The notes: generated from the sequence alone by a model not told the origin. A stretch of DNA of 64,000 nucleotides from Amorphophallus konjac (GCA_022559845.1 CM040121.1:563589581-563653580), one strand, 5' to 3'. Counted from the first letter of the stretch, positions 1-11,875 are shown. A program made the numbers and translations.

Positions 1-3000
1 CACCGTCCTCGCCAAGCTCCACATCAGCTATCGCCAAAATCCGGGGCAACTCAGGGTCCGCATGCTGAGCCTCTGTCACCTGACGACGGATAGCAGGAGT
101 GACAGTCAGACTCGCAAGCACTGCCAACCCTGGCTCCTGGGGAATCTTGAGCCTGAAAGATACTTCGGGCACCTGTTCCCAGAGCCTCCACTTCCTCAAC
201 ATCAAGGCACTGATCACGACCTTCCGACTCAAGGCATCGGCGACGACATTCATCCTGCCCGGCTGATAAGACAGGGTGAAGTCATAGTCCTTCATGAACT
301 CCATCCAACGCCTCTGTCTGAGGTTCAGATCTCTCTGCGAGAACACATACCTCAAACTCTGATGGTCAGTGAACACCTCGAACTTCTCACCGTACAGATA
401 ATGCCTCCAGATCTTCAACGCGAAGATCACTGCCGCCAACTCAAGGTCATGGGTAGGGTAGTTCTCTTCATGGGGCTTTAGCTGCCGAGATGCATAAGCC
501 ACCACTCTACCATGCTGCATCAGAACAGCACCCAATCCGACGCCGGAAGCATCTGTACACACCACAAAACCTCCCGATCCAGAAGGCAAAACCAACACCG
601 GAGCCGAGGTGAGCAATCTCTTCAGTTCCCTAAAGCTCTGCTCACACTCCTCGGACCAGACGAAAGGCACATCCTTCCGCGTGAGCCTCGTCATCAGGGT
701 CGCAATGCGGGAAAAATCCTGGATAAACCGGCGATAATAACCCGCAAGCCCCAAGAAACTCCGGATCTCCGTCACCGACCTCGGCCTCGGCCACTGCATC
801 ACGGCCTCGACCTTGGCGGGATCCACGGAAATGCCATCACCAGAAATCACGTGCCCCAGAAAGTGCACCTCGCTGAGCCAAAACTCGCACTTGCTGAGCT
901 TCGCATACAACTGGTGATCTCGCAACGTCTGCAGCACCACACCCAAATGGTACGCATGCTTCTCGGCAGACTGCGAATAAACAAGGATGTCATCCACGAA
1001 GATGACCACGAACTGGTCCAAATACGGATGAAACACCCTCTGCATCAAGTCCATGAAGGCTGCTGGGGCATTGGTGAGCCCGAACGGCATCACCAGAAAC
1101 TCATAATGCCCGTACCTCGTACAGAACGCAGTCTTCTCCACATCGGACTCGCGAATTCTCAGCTGATAGTAACCGGACCGTAAATCAACCCGCGAGAACA
1201 CTCGCGCAGACTGCAGCTGGTCGAACAAATCATCAATCCGCGGCAACGGATACTTGTTCTTGACGGTCACTTCATTCAGCTGCCGATAGTCAATGCACAG
1301 CCGCAGACTACCGTCCTTCTTCTTCACAAACAGCACGGGCGCACCCCAAGGGGAAAAGCTCGGACGAATATACCCCTTGGCCAACAGCTCCTGCAACTGC
1401 GCCCTCAACTCCCTCAACTCAGCGGGGGCCATACGGTAGGGAGCCTTCGCCAAAGGTCCCGTATCAGGCACAACCTCGATCACGAAATCGATCTCCCGCT
1501 GGGGAGGTAATCCAGGCAACTCCTCAGGAAAAACATCGGGAAACTCGCACACCACCGCAATGTCCTCGACATTCGGCTCCATCCGGTCAGACACAACCAC
1601 TGACGCGAGAAAACCCTGGCAACCTGAATCAAGCAATCGACGGGCTCGAATAGCAGAGATAAGAAATCGAGAAGAGGTGGAACGGATACCTTGGAAATAG
1701 AAGGTCCTCTTGCTCGGATGCTGGAAGTAGACCCTCTTCATTCCACAATCCACCACCGCTCTATGAGTCTCGAGCCAATCCATGCCTAGAATCACATCGT
1801 AATCCCGAAGCTGCAACGCATACAACCTGCCTGGCATACTCCGTCCATCGATCCACACCGGAACCTGGTCGAAGCAATACGGAGTGACCATAAAGTCACC
1901 CGAAGGCAACTCCACAGCCAAATCACAGGACAACTGGGTCACCGGCTCCTCGACGCTCGACGCGAAATCCTCCGAAATAAACGAATGAGACGCGTCAGAA
2001 TCAAATAAAACCCGAGCCGCACAACCCAAAATCTGAACGGTACCTTCCACGAGCTGCGACGCTACTGCCTCTGCCCTGGTCAAGCGCGTGATCTGGCCAC
2101 GAGCTCTCTGCCTGCCTCCCACACTAGCTGACCTGGGTAGCGGCGGATACTGTCCCTGCTGCTGCTGCTGCTGGGGAACCTGCTGCTGCAGCGGCCTCTG
2201 AGGACAGTCGCGCGCCATATGCCCTGGCTGGTCACACCGAAAACAGATGATCGGCGCCGTGCACTGCCTGCCTGGGTGGGTCCCACTACACCGTGGACAA
2301 GGTCCTCGCGATCCACCCACCGATCTCTGACGCTGCAAAGAGAACGGCTGCTGTACACTGCCCGATGAAGCCTGCCCCTGATCCTTGTGCTTCTTACGGA
2401 GACTCTTCTTCAAGAACTTCTTGACCTTCGAGCCGAAGGACGCAGATCCTGTCACCGAAGCTGCCGATGCCGGTACTCCTGAACCACCCGACACACGCTG
2501 GAAGGAACCCTGCTGCTGGGTAGCCGACTGCTGGCTGCGACCTGACACAGACTGCCCCTGGCTGATCGGTCCTCGAGTCCTCTGCATATCCATCTCCAAG
2601 GAAATCGCAACACGAGACGCCGTCTCCAGATCAGTGGCCCCATTCGCGATCAAATGGTGCCTCAGCTCCAACCTCAAGCCCTGCACAAACTGCGTGGTCC
2701 TCACCCTCTCATGCTCCATGATATGAGGTGCATACCGACCCAGCTCGACAAATCGGGCCCTGTACTGCAGCACGGACATGTCACCCTGCACCAGCTCCAG
2801 AAACTCCCGCATCCGCTGCGTAGTAACAACGTCTGGACAGTACGTACGCTCGAAAGCACTGACAAAGTCATCCCACTCGATCTGCTCAAGTGGACGAAGC
2901 TGAAAGGACGTCTTCCACTCGGAAGACCACCACCTACGAGCCGTACCCTGCAACTGGTTGTAGGCCAACACCACTCTGTCCTCGGCAGCACTCTTCGCTG

Positions 3001-3349
3001 AACTGAACACCCGCTCCATCTCATCAAGCCAATCACGAGCCGCATCAGGGTCTGCCTGGCCGTTAAAGTAAGGTGGATGGAACTGCATGAAATCCCTCAC
3101 TGCTCGGCCTGGCCCACCCCTGACTGACGAGCCCTCACCGGCCTCTCTGCCGAACTGTTGAGCCATGAGATGGTACATGCCACGGAGAAAACCCTCGGCC
3201 CCCGGAACTCTCGCAGCATCCTCGGCCTCGGTAGCCCCCCGTGGTGCTCTGCTATGCTCCTCCTGGTCCCTCTGCTGGACCTCCTGCTGGATCTCCTGGC
3301 CTCCAGCCGACTGCCCCTGCTGAGAGCGAGAACTCCTCCTCGGCGCCAT
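1..3349 (-). CDS. Ty3/gypsy gag-pol polyprotein, Tekay/Del type, 3' part off the window
   Basis: This is one open frame on the minus strand, starting at the ATG at 3349 ([10 protein letters not shown]) and still open at base 1, so at least 1,116 codons. In order it shows a retrotransposon gag domain ([17 protein letters not shown] region), a basic linker, a CCHC zinc knuckle [15 protein letters not shown] near codon 366, an aspartic protease near codon 448, reverse transcriptase with the FVDDIL active site near codon 783, and RNase H (CTDASG, then VVADALSR). Integrase would lie beyond the left edge. The [18 protein letters not shown] block before RT is typical of the Tekay/Del chromovirus lineage. 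The protease motif reads DSDA where the family has DSGA, so the protease may be dead although the frame is open. The start lies 151 bases from the primer site, as expected for gag. The protein would form particles and copy the element. Confidence 0.9.
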   Translation of the reverse strand, partial: MAPRRSSRSQQGQSAGGQEIQQEVQQRDQEEHSRAPRGATEAEDAARVPGAEGFLRGMYHLMAQQFGREAGEGSSVRGGPGRAVRDFMQFHPPYFNGQADPDAARDWLDEMERVFSSAKSAAEDRVVLAYNQLQGTARRWWSSEWKTSFQLRPLEQIEWDDFVSAFERTYCPDVVTTQRMREFLELVQGDMSVLQYRARFVELGRYAPHIMEHERVRTTQFVQGLRLELRHHLIANGATDLETASRVAISLEMDMQRTRGPISQGQSVSGRSQQSATQQQGSFQRVSGGSGVPASAASVTGSASFGSKVKKFLKKSLRKKHKDQGQASSGSVQQPFSLQRQRSVGGSRGPCPRCSGTHPGRQCTAPIICFRCDQPGHMARDCPQRPLQQQVPQQQQQQGQYPPLPRSASVGGRQRARGQITRLTRAEAVASQLVEGTVQILGCAARVLFDSDASHSFISEDFASSVEEPVTQLSCDLAVELPSGDFMVTPYCFDQVPVWIDGRSMPGRLYALQLRDYDVILGMDWLETHRAVVDCGMKRVYFQHPSKRTFYFQGIRSTSSRFLISAIRARRLLDSGCQGFLASVVVSDRMEPNVEDIAVVCEFPDVFPEELPGLPPQREIDFVIEVVPDTGPLAKAPYRMAPAELRELRAQLQELLAKGYIRPSFSPWGAPVLFVKKKDGSLRLCIDYRQLNEVTVKNKYPLPRIDDLFDQLQSARVFSRVDLRSGYYQLRIRESDVEKTAFCTRYGHYEFLVMPFGLTNAPAAFMDLMQRVFHPYLDQFVVIFVDDILVYSQSAEKHAYHLGVVLQTLRDHQLYAKLSKCEFWLSEVHFLGHVISGDGISVDPAKVEAVMQWPRPRSVTEIRSFLGLAGYYRRFIQDFSRIATLMTRLTRKDVPFVWSEECEQSFRELKRLLTSAPVLVLPSGSGGFVVCTDASGVGLGAVLMQHGRVVAYASRQLKPHEENYPTHDLELAAVIFALKIWRHYLYGEKFEVFTDHQSLRYVFSQRDLNLRQRRWMEFMKDYDFTLSYQPGRMNVVADALSRKVVISALMLRKWRLWEQVPEVSFRLKIPQEPGLAVLASLTVTPAIRRQVTEAQHADPELPRILAIADVELGEDG

Positions 3350-3499
3350 CCTCGCTCCTGAAGCAAAAGACAGAAGACACAAAAACGGCAAGGTCAGAAT
3401 AAACACGCGGTGCCCAATGCCAGCGTCACCTGTACATCATCGTCATGGACTAGTGGACCACTTCAATTACCTATGATTCTCATGTAATTCCACAACCGC
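3350..3499 (-). other. untranslated leader of the Tekay-type element
   Basis: About 150 bases lie between the primer-binding site and the gag ATG. I see no other feature here. Confidence 0.6.
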
Positions 3500-3511
3500 G
3501 CTCTGATACCA
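3500..3511 (-). promoter_or_regulatory. primer-binding site, initiator Met-tRNA
   Basis: The minus strand reads TGGTATCAGAGC, the complement of the 3' end of plant initiator Met-tRNA. It sits two bases (gc) inside the LTR boundary, the standard place where minus-strand DNA synthesis starts. It fixes both the orientation of the element and the LTR edge. Confidence 0.92.
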
Positions 3512-4633
3512 GCTGTAACGACCCGAGAATCCGATTACCGGAAAGGCCCGATAACCCGAGACTCGCACCGCCACCCACGAGCCCGAAGACTCGGAAGGGT
3601 TAAAAAGGATGGTGTGGAGACTACACAAGTATCACAAATAATTGCAGAAATTAAACAGTTATAATAGAATAACATTTCACATGGTCCACAACAGAAAATA
3701 ACACAACAACAATAGTCCACGACTAGTACAGTGACAAGAAAGGAAAGTACAGCTACACGGGGCATCCCCCGGCTCTGACCTCCGGCACTACCGCTGGGCA
3801 CCCGCACCACGCTGCGCTCCTGACGCGCTCCCCGAAGGTGGCGCCTCACCTGAAACACGGTGAAAACACGCAGGGAATGAGTCTCGGAACAAGACTCAGT
3901 AGGGATCACTCGAACCCTACCTCGAAAAACGAGAAACCACTACTCTAGCGGTAGAAAAGTATCTCGGAAAGGAAAGCCCTGTACTCTACAGAACTAGACC
4001 CTAACGGCACGTAAACCGAGACACGTGCCACGGTACGAGAAGACCGAAACTCAACGGTCGAACCGTTAAAAACCCGAAGGTCGGAAACACACGACTGACA
4101 GTCTGACACTCCGTACTCGACAGGAGTACCACCCACTAGAAGCACAGCCGGTAGCGTCCCCTGGCGTCTTACACCGCACCGCAGGTGCACCGCCTGACAT
4201 GGTAGGTCCTACCCGAGGCGCAAACACCGTACAAGTAACCACAAACAAGTAACTAGTTGGGGTCACGCCCGTCGACGTGGGTCCAACCGCCCCCAACCAC
4301 GTGTGCACACACAGACCTTGCATCACTAGGTCTGGTCCTCTGACCGGTTTTCCCCCGTAGCCGGACTCTGGCTACCGACGAGGGGCCTACGGTAACCGGT
4401 CCACAAACCGTCTCGAAAGGTAGGTGCCCGTACACCACTCCCAGGTGAGACCAGCACCGCGCACTGGTGGGCTACGACTAGTGGAGGGTCGCTAAAGGAG
4501 TAGACTCTCGAGTCACGGAAAACAACACCCAAGCCCGACAACGTGTGGGAATCACCCCACGCACCAGTCCCGTCACGCGGAGACCACGGTCGGAGAAAAG
4601 CGAGGTTGCCACCCTCATGGGGCAACACAGGAA

Positions 4634-5261
4634 GTGGCGGTCTACCCTCAGACCGTCACTGCCAAATGGCGGTCCACTCTAGGGCCGTCACTTGGAAATA
4701 GCGGTCTAAGGCGGACCGTCACACGGCCAGGGGGTAGGGGGAAGCGACGCGCCTACCCTAGTGCGTCGCTTGGAAGCGGCGCACCTAGGCCAGGGCGTCA
4801 CATGGCACCCCACACCCACGAAAACCACAGGGAAAGTAACGCGCTTACCCTGGCGCGTCGCTTGCAAGCAACGTGTCGGGCTCAGTGCGTTACTCGCATG
4901 TGACGCGCCTAGACCAGCGCGTCGCATGGCCCTCACGCTCGGGATGGAAAGGGAAGTGACGCGCCTGCCCCAGCGCGTCGCTTGGCCCATCCACATGGGG
5001 GACAACAGGAAGTAACGCTCCTGCCCCAGTGCGTTACACGCATGTAACGCGCCTATCTCGGTGCGTTACATGGCCTGACCCCCAACGGTCAAAACCCAAC
5101 GGTCGAAAGCATGTGACGGCCCAGCCCAGGGGCGTCACTAGCAAACGGCGGCCAGTCGCAGGACCGTTACAGCCCTCGACCCCAAAGGCCAACACCCAGG
5201 GAAGTAACGCACCCCTCTAGGGGCGTTACAAGCATGTGACGGTCACTGGAGTGACCGTCGC
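4634..5261. repeat. array of about 15 imperfect 26-nt palindromes inside the LTR
   Basis: Roughly fifteen units read like GTGACGGTC-N8-GACCGTCAC or GTAACGCGC-N8-GCGCGTTAC, for example at 4634-4659, 4900-4925, 4956-4981, 5012-5037, 5044-5069 and 5236-5261. Start-to-start distances are mainly 32 or 56 bp. Arm sequences differ between units, yet the two arms of one unit usually still pair. Spacers of six bases (TTGGAA, TCGCAT, ACGCAT) separate the 32-bp pairs. Confidence 0.85.
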
Positions 5262-5810
5262 TTGCCCCAGAGCACGCTACGGCGGGAGAACCCCAAAAAC
5301 ACCAACCACGCCCCCGTACCTCCACCGGAGAGGGGGAAAACAAGGGGGAAGACCCCTGGGGACCCCTAGCATGCATCTAAGCCACCAAAACATAGAATCA
5401 TGGGCTAAAACCATAGATCGGGCGGCTCACCCCAAAACATGGAAAAACCCCAAAAACGCCCAAACATGCCTCTCTCGGCCTCCCCGCGGCCTACAAACCA
5501 CGGAAAAGAACGGCGAAGAGCTAGGGAACGTCACCCTACCTCAATGGAGCGAATGCTCCGCCGGATCGTCCACGAATCGCGAAGAACGCTTGAAAACCCT
5601 CGTTCTTCCTTAAGCTTCCCACGCTTGCCGCACGCCCCCACGACCGCCTCGCCGCCGCCCACGTCGCCGCGCCGTCGCCCCGCCGCCGTCTGCAGCCGAA
5701 GGGGAGCTCGCCGTGGCCAACCGGGAGGAAGAGAGGGAGAGGGAGGGAGACACGGTGGAGGAGGAAGGAGGAAGAAGAAGATGGTGGGGGGAGAGAGAGA
5801 AGAAAAAGGG

Positions 5811-5817
5811 TTTTATA
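5811..5817 (-). promoter_or_regulatory. probable TATA box of the LTR
   Basis: The minus strand reads TATAAAA, followed downstream by a CT-rich leader. It sits about 340 bp inside the LTR from its upstream end, a plausible U3 promoter position. Inference from motif and place only. Confidence 0.5.
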
Positions 5818-6157
5818 GAAAAACCCGAAAAATCCGTAAAATTCCAAAAAAATAGGAAATCACACCCCCGCGATCCTCGGAACGCACCGATCGCAACGGT
5901 ACCACTCGTGTCCGTGTGAACAGCCCGGTTCACCCGCAACGAGCGTCCGAAGAGAAAAGCCGAAACACACACCGGGAATCGGAAAACACACGCGGAAAAG
6001 CCGCGGAACGCCTCCGGGCCTCCGAAACAACTCCGGATCGCGCCGACCCGAACACGAAAGATGTCCGAAACGAAATTTCGGACACAACGGAGCCGGACAC
6101 TCCGAAAACCAGATCCGGGACCCACGAAGAAGGATCCGAAAGGTCCGGGATATTACA

Positions 6158-6909
6158 GATGTCATGGTTAGTGGAGTGGTGTCCTACTCGATCGTGGGGA
6201 TCCTCCGTTACCCACTTGTCCACTCCCATAGGAGGGGCAGCGTGACGGGTATCTCGGCAACGTAGATGCGATACGGAGCGCGTCGGGGTAAGCCCCATAA
6301 TGACGGCTTTAACATTCGCCTGTTGGAGAGTCTTACGGCGCCTGGAGAGCACAGACGCATGGATAATGCCCACTCTCTGGCTAGGCCTTAATGGGCCTCA
6401 CCTGGGCCGTGCTTTGGGGCCATTGGTTGGCTGGAGAGGGCCACTACCTGTCAGACTACTTTGGACCGTAATGGGCTTGGCGTTATTGGGCCGTGTTAGG
6501 CCTGTCGCAGTTTTCCCTCCTTAGACGCAATCTCGGACAGAAAACTCGTTACGATGAAAGAAAAGAAAACGATGATACCTCATAGTAAATCTTCCAAATT
6601 CATGCTGAACAATCGATGGGAAAGAGAGAAACTTGGATGAAAACAATCCAGACATGCATCTAAACATATATGCCGAATTAATTTAGTTTAGCCCGTGATA
6701 AAACTTGCCTTAGAATCAATTAAACAAAGAAGAGGAAGAAGAACACGAAGAACGCTCAAAGTTCCTCGTTCCTCTCCTCGAAGCACGCCCTTCTCCGATG
6801 TCCAGTCGCCTTCACGATTTATTACGGTCGGGTAAAAGGGATTTAGAGTCTTATTTATAGATCTAAGCCTCCCTAAGAGTCCTAATTTGAATTATTATCC
6901 CAAGGGATA
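6158..6909. other. repetitive DNA between two LTRs, no gene
   Basis: Bases about 6163-6530 match a second stretch at about 22545-22905 (shared text such as gtggggatc.tccgtt.cccacttg and attgggcc), so this is a fragment of a dispersed repeat. Bases 6700-6909, with the short continuation at 10787-10900, resemble the U3 part of another LTR (CCTAAGAGTCCTAATTTGAA). The solo LTR at 6915 therefore probably landed inside older retroelement sequence. No protein-coding signal. Confidence 0.5.
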
Positions 6910-6914
6910 AAATC

Positions 6915-9900
6915 TGTAGCGACCCAGATTCCGGATACCCGGCATACCCGGTAGGACTACCGGATACACGTGATACCGCATGGAACCTGCGAGGCCTCCC
7001 AAGAGCGGGAAAGCTCCGAAGGGATAAGGGCATGTGTAGAGTACATTGAAGCCACAGAGATATAATAGAAGTAATTAAATTTCATTAGATCAGGATTGCT
7101 AAAGTAGCAGAAATAAAATTACTTTTTAATTAACAGTTTCAAATTAACAATTATATCCCAGAGTCAGTCCAAAGCTAAAGATAACAAGTCTAGCACAGTA
7201 CAGTCGACAGAAAGGAAAGACGTACCAAGAAGTCGGGGGAAGCCCGACGCAGGTACCAGCTGGCAGCAACGGCACGCAAAGAGCACGTGCACCAGGAACT
7301 ATGCGGAAGCAGAACGAACAATGCCACCCCACCTGAAAAGCAGGGGTGAGCCACGTGTCACTGGCTCAGTAGGGGTCACGCGGATCCCCACTGAAAAAAA
7401 ACACGCAGTAACACGGAACAACAACAACGGAAACAGGAGGTGTAGCAAAGTAGGAACTACACTACAAAGCTGTAAAACTACGCTACAAGCAGTAGTAAAC
7501 AGACAGGAAGTAGGAGTAGGGAACAAGTAAGGAAGGGGAAGAACCCGCGCCAGACAAGCGGTGGCCGAACTAACCTCGGCACCCCAAACTACTCCAAGCA
7601 ACGACAGAAGGGTGACTCTGATCTAACGAAGTCAGAAGTTACCGATCTGCCGACCCAACACTAGGTCTAAGACGAAGACCTGCAAGAACAGACAAAAGCT
7701 CTAGAAAAGACCCACACAGACGACCGACAGACTCGACAACACGCACGATCAGAACATCGTGCACACTGCCCCACGCACAACCAGAACATCATGCATGTGA
7801 CAGGACACTGACCTCGGGTGCAGCCACGGAAAGGCCAACCCGGGAAGGTAACAACGCGCAAGAAACGCGAAGAGCAGTGGAGAGCCACGCGTCACAGACG
7901 GACGCACCTCCCCACCAGAGCAACGGCTAGCTGCGTCCACAGATGTCTTATGCTGCACCACAGGTGTCTCGCCTACAATACCGCCGAAGCCACGGTAGAG
8001 TCGCAGACACCCGCACAGAACCAAACAGCATCAAGTAACCAGTCAGGGTCACGCCCGTCGACGCATGTCCTCAGCCCCTGACCACGTGTGCACACACTGG
8101 CTCTAGCCTAAGTCAGGTACTCCAGCTAGTTTTCTCCCTCGGTAGGATGCTACCGTTGGCTGGGAGCCCACGGAACTAGCTTACAAACCGTGTCTCGGGA
8201 ACACCCCTCCGCCACCACCAGGCGGATCGGCACTCAAAGGCCTATGGCAAAAACAATCAGTGGCGTACAAAACATAAAACTTCGAAACACAAGTGCTAGA
8301 GTACTGACAGGCAGACATGCTGTCACACGTACTACGAAGCACCACCGGCAGTACGGCAACTGCCAACAGACTCAGGACTAGGCAACTAGACCTACCACGT
8401 AATGATCCTGAGTCGAACGACTCAAGGGCAAGATCGTCACAGACAGTGGGACAAGCCGTCAATCGGTCTAATCCTAAGCCACGAGAAACAACGCTCCGCA
8501 GAAAATGACTCATGGAGACCTGAGGGAACACCGGAGACCCTCAGCACACCTGGACACACGGACCGAGGTAAGGCAACACCTCGAGGCATCTAGAATCAGT
8601 GTCTCGGACTGGACAGAACCGCCAAGACACCCACACAAGGTCACCTTTCAACCACTGGGTCACCCCGGGTTGACCGGAACCAGACAAAGACGCACACAAG
8701 AGTAGGATAGAGAATCCTATCCCAAGAAAGAAGACTCCTGGCCACCTTACAACGTAGTCTTAGCCCTCATAGGACGTCAGGAGACATCCACGGGACAGCG
8801 GGCAGACCACAAGGGCAAGCCAAGAAAAGCAGAAACCAAAACGACGGAAATCGGAGCAGAAGGACTATAACGCACCACCCCTAGACCGTTACACGAACGT
8901 GACGGTCTGGCGCTGGCCGTTACATTCCAACCGTGACGTTCTAAAGTAGACGCGTCACAACCACGCGACGGTCAGGAGGAGAGCCGTCACACACACCGCC
9001 CTAATCAACCTCTAAAACGCACAAGGCACGTAACGGCCTACACCAGGCGCGTTACACCGCTCTGACGCGCCCAACCCGGGCCGTCAGGGCCAACAGACCT
9101 CAAACCAATACAACACTCGAACCACGTAACGCACTAGACCAGGCGCGTTACAGCGGCCTAACGCACCAAGACAAGCGCGTCAGGGCCAACAGACCCAAAA
9201 CCAAACACGCAGGCCACGTAACGCACCAGGGTAGGCGCGTTACGCCAACCTAACGCACGGGAGCTGACGCGTCAGGGCCAACAGACCCACGTCTGAAACC
9301 TCAGACAGACAGAACGTAACGGTCCACACCGGACGCGTTACAACACTGTGACGCACGGGGGCAAGGCCGTTGTATCCAACAGGCACCGCCGCCCAAAATC
9401 AGCCCACAAACAGAGTGTAACGGCCTGCGGCAGGCGCGTTACACATGCCTAACGCACCAGAACACAACCGTTAGGCAGACCGACTCAATCGGTCAAAATC
9501 GGTCAAACAGAATGTAACGGCCTGGGGCAGGCGCGTTACACAGACCTGACGCCCTAGGGCAGACGCGTCAGAGGAACCGACTTAACCCAAACGCTAAATG
9601 ACAAAATAAGCCTAACACATCTCACGGAACGCGTCAGAGGGCTGTGACGCGCCACCCCTGGGCCGTCACACCCTCAAAACCACCAAGAACTAAAAATCGC
9701 CCAGACGCTGTGACGGTCTGTCGTGGGGCCGTCAGGGCATGTGACGGTCCCTCGAACGACCGCCACACCAGCCACGGCGGGAAAACAGAGGGTTGGCCAA
9801 ATCGGCCAGTTCCACGCCCCATTCACGCCGAAGCGCAGGGGAAACAACCCTCAACGATGAAAAACTACATAAGGAGGCTAAAAAGTCCACATGCACGGGT

Positions 9901-10781
9901 TAAAACGCTAGATCGGGGCGATTTTAACAAATCGACCCTAAAAGAGTCAACGAGGTTCCCGGGCTCCTACCGACCTCGAATGACCACCGATCGGCACGAA
10001 ACAAGCATGGATGGGATCCTAACGTCCCATCGGTCAGTTCAACACTAACCGAGCTACAAATGGTTGCCGTTTTACGGCGAACCCTACAAAACCCGAAAAT
10101 CACGGTTTAGGCTAAACAAGCCCAAACTCGGCCGTTTCTGCGCCAAACGACGTGCAATGACAGGGAAAACGAGCAGGAGGAAGTGAGGAACCATCACCCT
10201 ACCTCCACCGAAGAAACCGTACCCTGAAGGGACTAAATCGCGTCGAAAACCACGCCGCGAGCTCAAACACCAGCTTTGAATCTACCGTTCGGGATCGCGC
10301 CAAATCCATCCCGATCCTCGTTCCGTCGCACACCCAGCAAGCTCCACAGCATCCCCAACACGTGCCTCTAGGTACCCCGTCTGCAGCCGGAGCCGAGGAG
10401 GCCCGAGAGGAGAGAAACGAAGAGAGAGAGAGACGACGGCGGCGAATGAGAAGGAGGAGAGAGGAAAAGGAAAGAAAAAGGAAAAGAAATTAGGAATTTT
10501 CCTAATTTCTGAAAAATTCAATTTCTGGCCCTATCTCTGAAAAATACGTAAAAATAGTCGAAACAACCGGCTCAGAGAGTACATCGTCTGTGCAGCACCC
10601 ACGAGTCGAGGAACTGACAAGTAAACTCACCGTAGGGTTCCGTAACTAGTACGAGAGAAAAATCCACACGGATCGTAAAACTCAACTCGGAAGCCACAAA
10701 TGCGAACCGAAACTCACCGAAACAAATCCAAAAGATCCAATGAAGATCCAGCAAGACCTACCAAGGATCCATGGCATTACA
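6915..10781 (-). mobile_element. solo LTR of a Tekay-type Ty3/gypsy element, 3,867 bp
   Basis: It begins TGTAGCGACCC and ends GGCATTACA, with matching TGTA/TACA ends. It is flanked by a perfect 5-bp target duplication, aaatc at 6910-6914 and aaatc at 10782-10786. There is no primer site, gag or pol, so the element has lost its interior and one LTR, as happens by recombination between its two LTRs. Orientation is set by similarity to the minus-strand LTR at 3514-6157 and, reversed, to 34537-37594. It holds the largest palindrome array of the window (8868-9766). Small ORFs inside show no recognisable domain. Confidence 0.9.
8868..9766. repeat. array of about 20 imperfect palindromes inside the solo LTR, partly in paired units
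   Basis: About twenty 26-nt units follow the pattern GTAACGCAC-N8-GCGCGTTAC or CTGACGCGC-N8-GGCCGTCAG. In the centre they come in pairs 32 bp apart: 9030 with 9062, 9126 with 9158, and 9218 with 9250. The first member has GTAAC/GTTAC ends and the second CTAAC or CTGAC/GTCAG ends. Successive pairs are about 92-96 bp apart, a higher-order repeat. The text between pairs includes a repeated gggccaacagacc. Confidence 0.85.
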
Positions 10782-10786
10782 AAATC

Positions 10787-11419
10787 TCCCTGATTTGTCA
10801 CGATGTAATCCCTAAATTAATACCGCCTCCCACAATCTACCCCTAATTAGGTTAGGGTCTTACAAGAGATCGACCCACTCTTAGTGGATTAGGGTTTCTA
10901 CCCTTCTAATGACCCATTAAGCTTAGGTTTTAGCCTATTTTACCTGATTAAAATTTGGGATTTGGGGTATTACGATTTTTAGGGTTTTATTCTCCCTTTT
11001 AAAGTCCAAGTATAATTTTGCTTGAGCCCAAATTACAATTATATATTTTTGTAAACTTTATTCAGTTCTCTTATAATTATATTTGATGTCTCATAAAATT
11101 ATCCTTATACTATTTAAGAGATTTTATTTATTCATATATATAAATATATATCCCCTCCATGATATGGTGCTCCTTCACAAGGAAGGAATGAAGGTAGATC
11201 TACTCTAGGCTACTGATCTTCCCCTCCACGAGACATTTGAGTTTGGTGACGGGATCCCACTTCTCCTCCTCATCATGGTTTCGACTGTCGCGTTGAAACT
11301 CCAACGGTCTTCTCTGCGCTCTGCCATGGTTGATATGGTAAGGTTTAGGGTTTCATCTGGGAAGAGAGGGAGACGATGAGGGAGAAGAGACAGGAGATCG
11401 GGGGAGTGGTCTTGGAGTT
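10787..11419. other. AT-rich non-coding stretch
   Basis: This looks like the continuation of the older retroelement interrupted by the solo LTR, followed by AT-rich sequence with a TA-rich run near 11130-11150. I see no gene or RNA. Confidence 0.4.
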
Positions 11420-11875
11420 TATATGGGTGGGCAGGGGAGGGGATTCTGGAAGGGGGAGGGTGGTTTGCAGTGACAGCAGAGGGGGTTGTAGTGGTAGGGG
11501 GAGGGGGAAGGGTGTTCCGGTAGGAGGTGTTGTAGCGGCGGGAGGAGGGGGTTCCGACAAGGGGGGTTACATCTGTAGGGGAAGGGGTTTAGACATGGGG
11601 AGGGCGGTTCCAATAAGGGGAGGTGGGTTCCTGTGGCGGTGTTGTAGCGGCGGGGGGGGGGGGGTTGGGGGTTCGACATCGACAAGGGAAGGGGGGTTCT
11701 GATGGGGGGTTGTAACGATAGGGGGTGGGGGTTCGGTAGGGGGGTTGCAGCGACGGGGGAGGGGAGGTTGCAACGGTAGGAGGAGGGGTGTTCGGTGGGA
11801 GGTAGGGTGGAGGGGGGTTCCACTGGGAGGTTGTAGGGGGAGGGGGGATTCCAACGAGAGGAAGGGAGCGGTGTA
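11420..11875 (+). repeat. G-rich degenerate minisatellite
   Basis: About 450 bp of purine-rich sequence is built from repeated GGGGTTC / GTTGTAGCGGCGG / GGGGGAGGGG modules of roughly 35-45 bp, including a run of 12 G at 11652-11663. Many groups of GGG-or-longer runs lie within short distances, so the plus strand could form G-quadruplexes. The proline-rich minus-strand frames here (11345-11879) are artefacts of low complexity. Confidence 0.7.

Larger units (their letters stand above)
3514..6157 (-). repeat. 5' LTR of the minus-strand Tekay-type element, 2,644 bp
   Basis: On the plus strand it begins TGTAACGACCC next to the primer site and ends GGGATATTACA, giving the inverted TGTAA/TTACA ends. 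The partner LTR is beyond the left edge, so the 5-bp target duplication (expected to match gatgt at 6158-6162) cannot be confirmed. It contains a minus-strand TATA box near 5811 and a palindrome array at 4634-5261. It is related in ends and middle to the LTRs at 6915-10781 and 34537-37594. Small ORFs inside it look like chance frames. Confidence 0.85.

Noticed and set aside
4634..5261. CRISPR-like appearance of regularly spaced palindromes
   Set aside because: Repeat sequence varies between units, spacers are repeated rather than unique, the sequence lies inside a plant LTR, and there are no cas genes.
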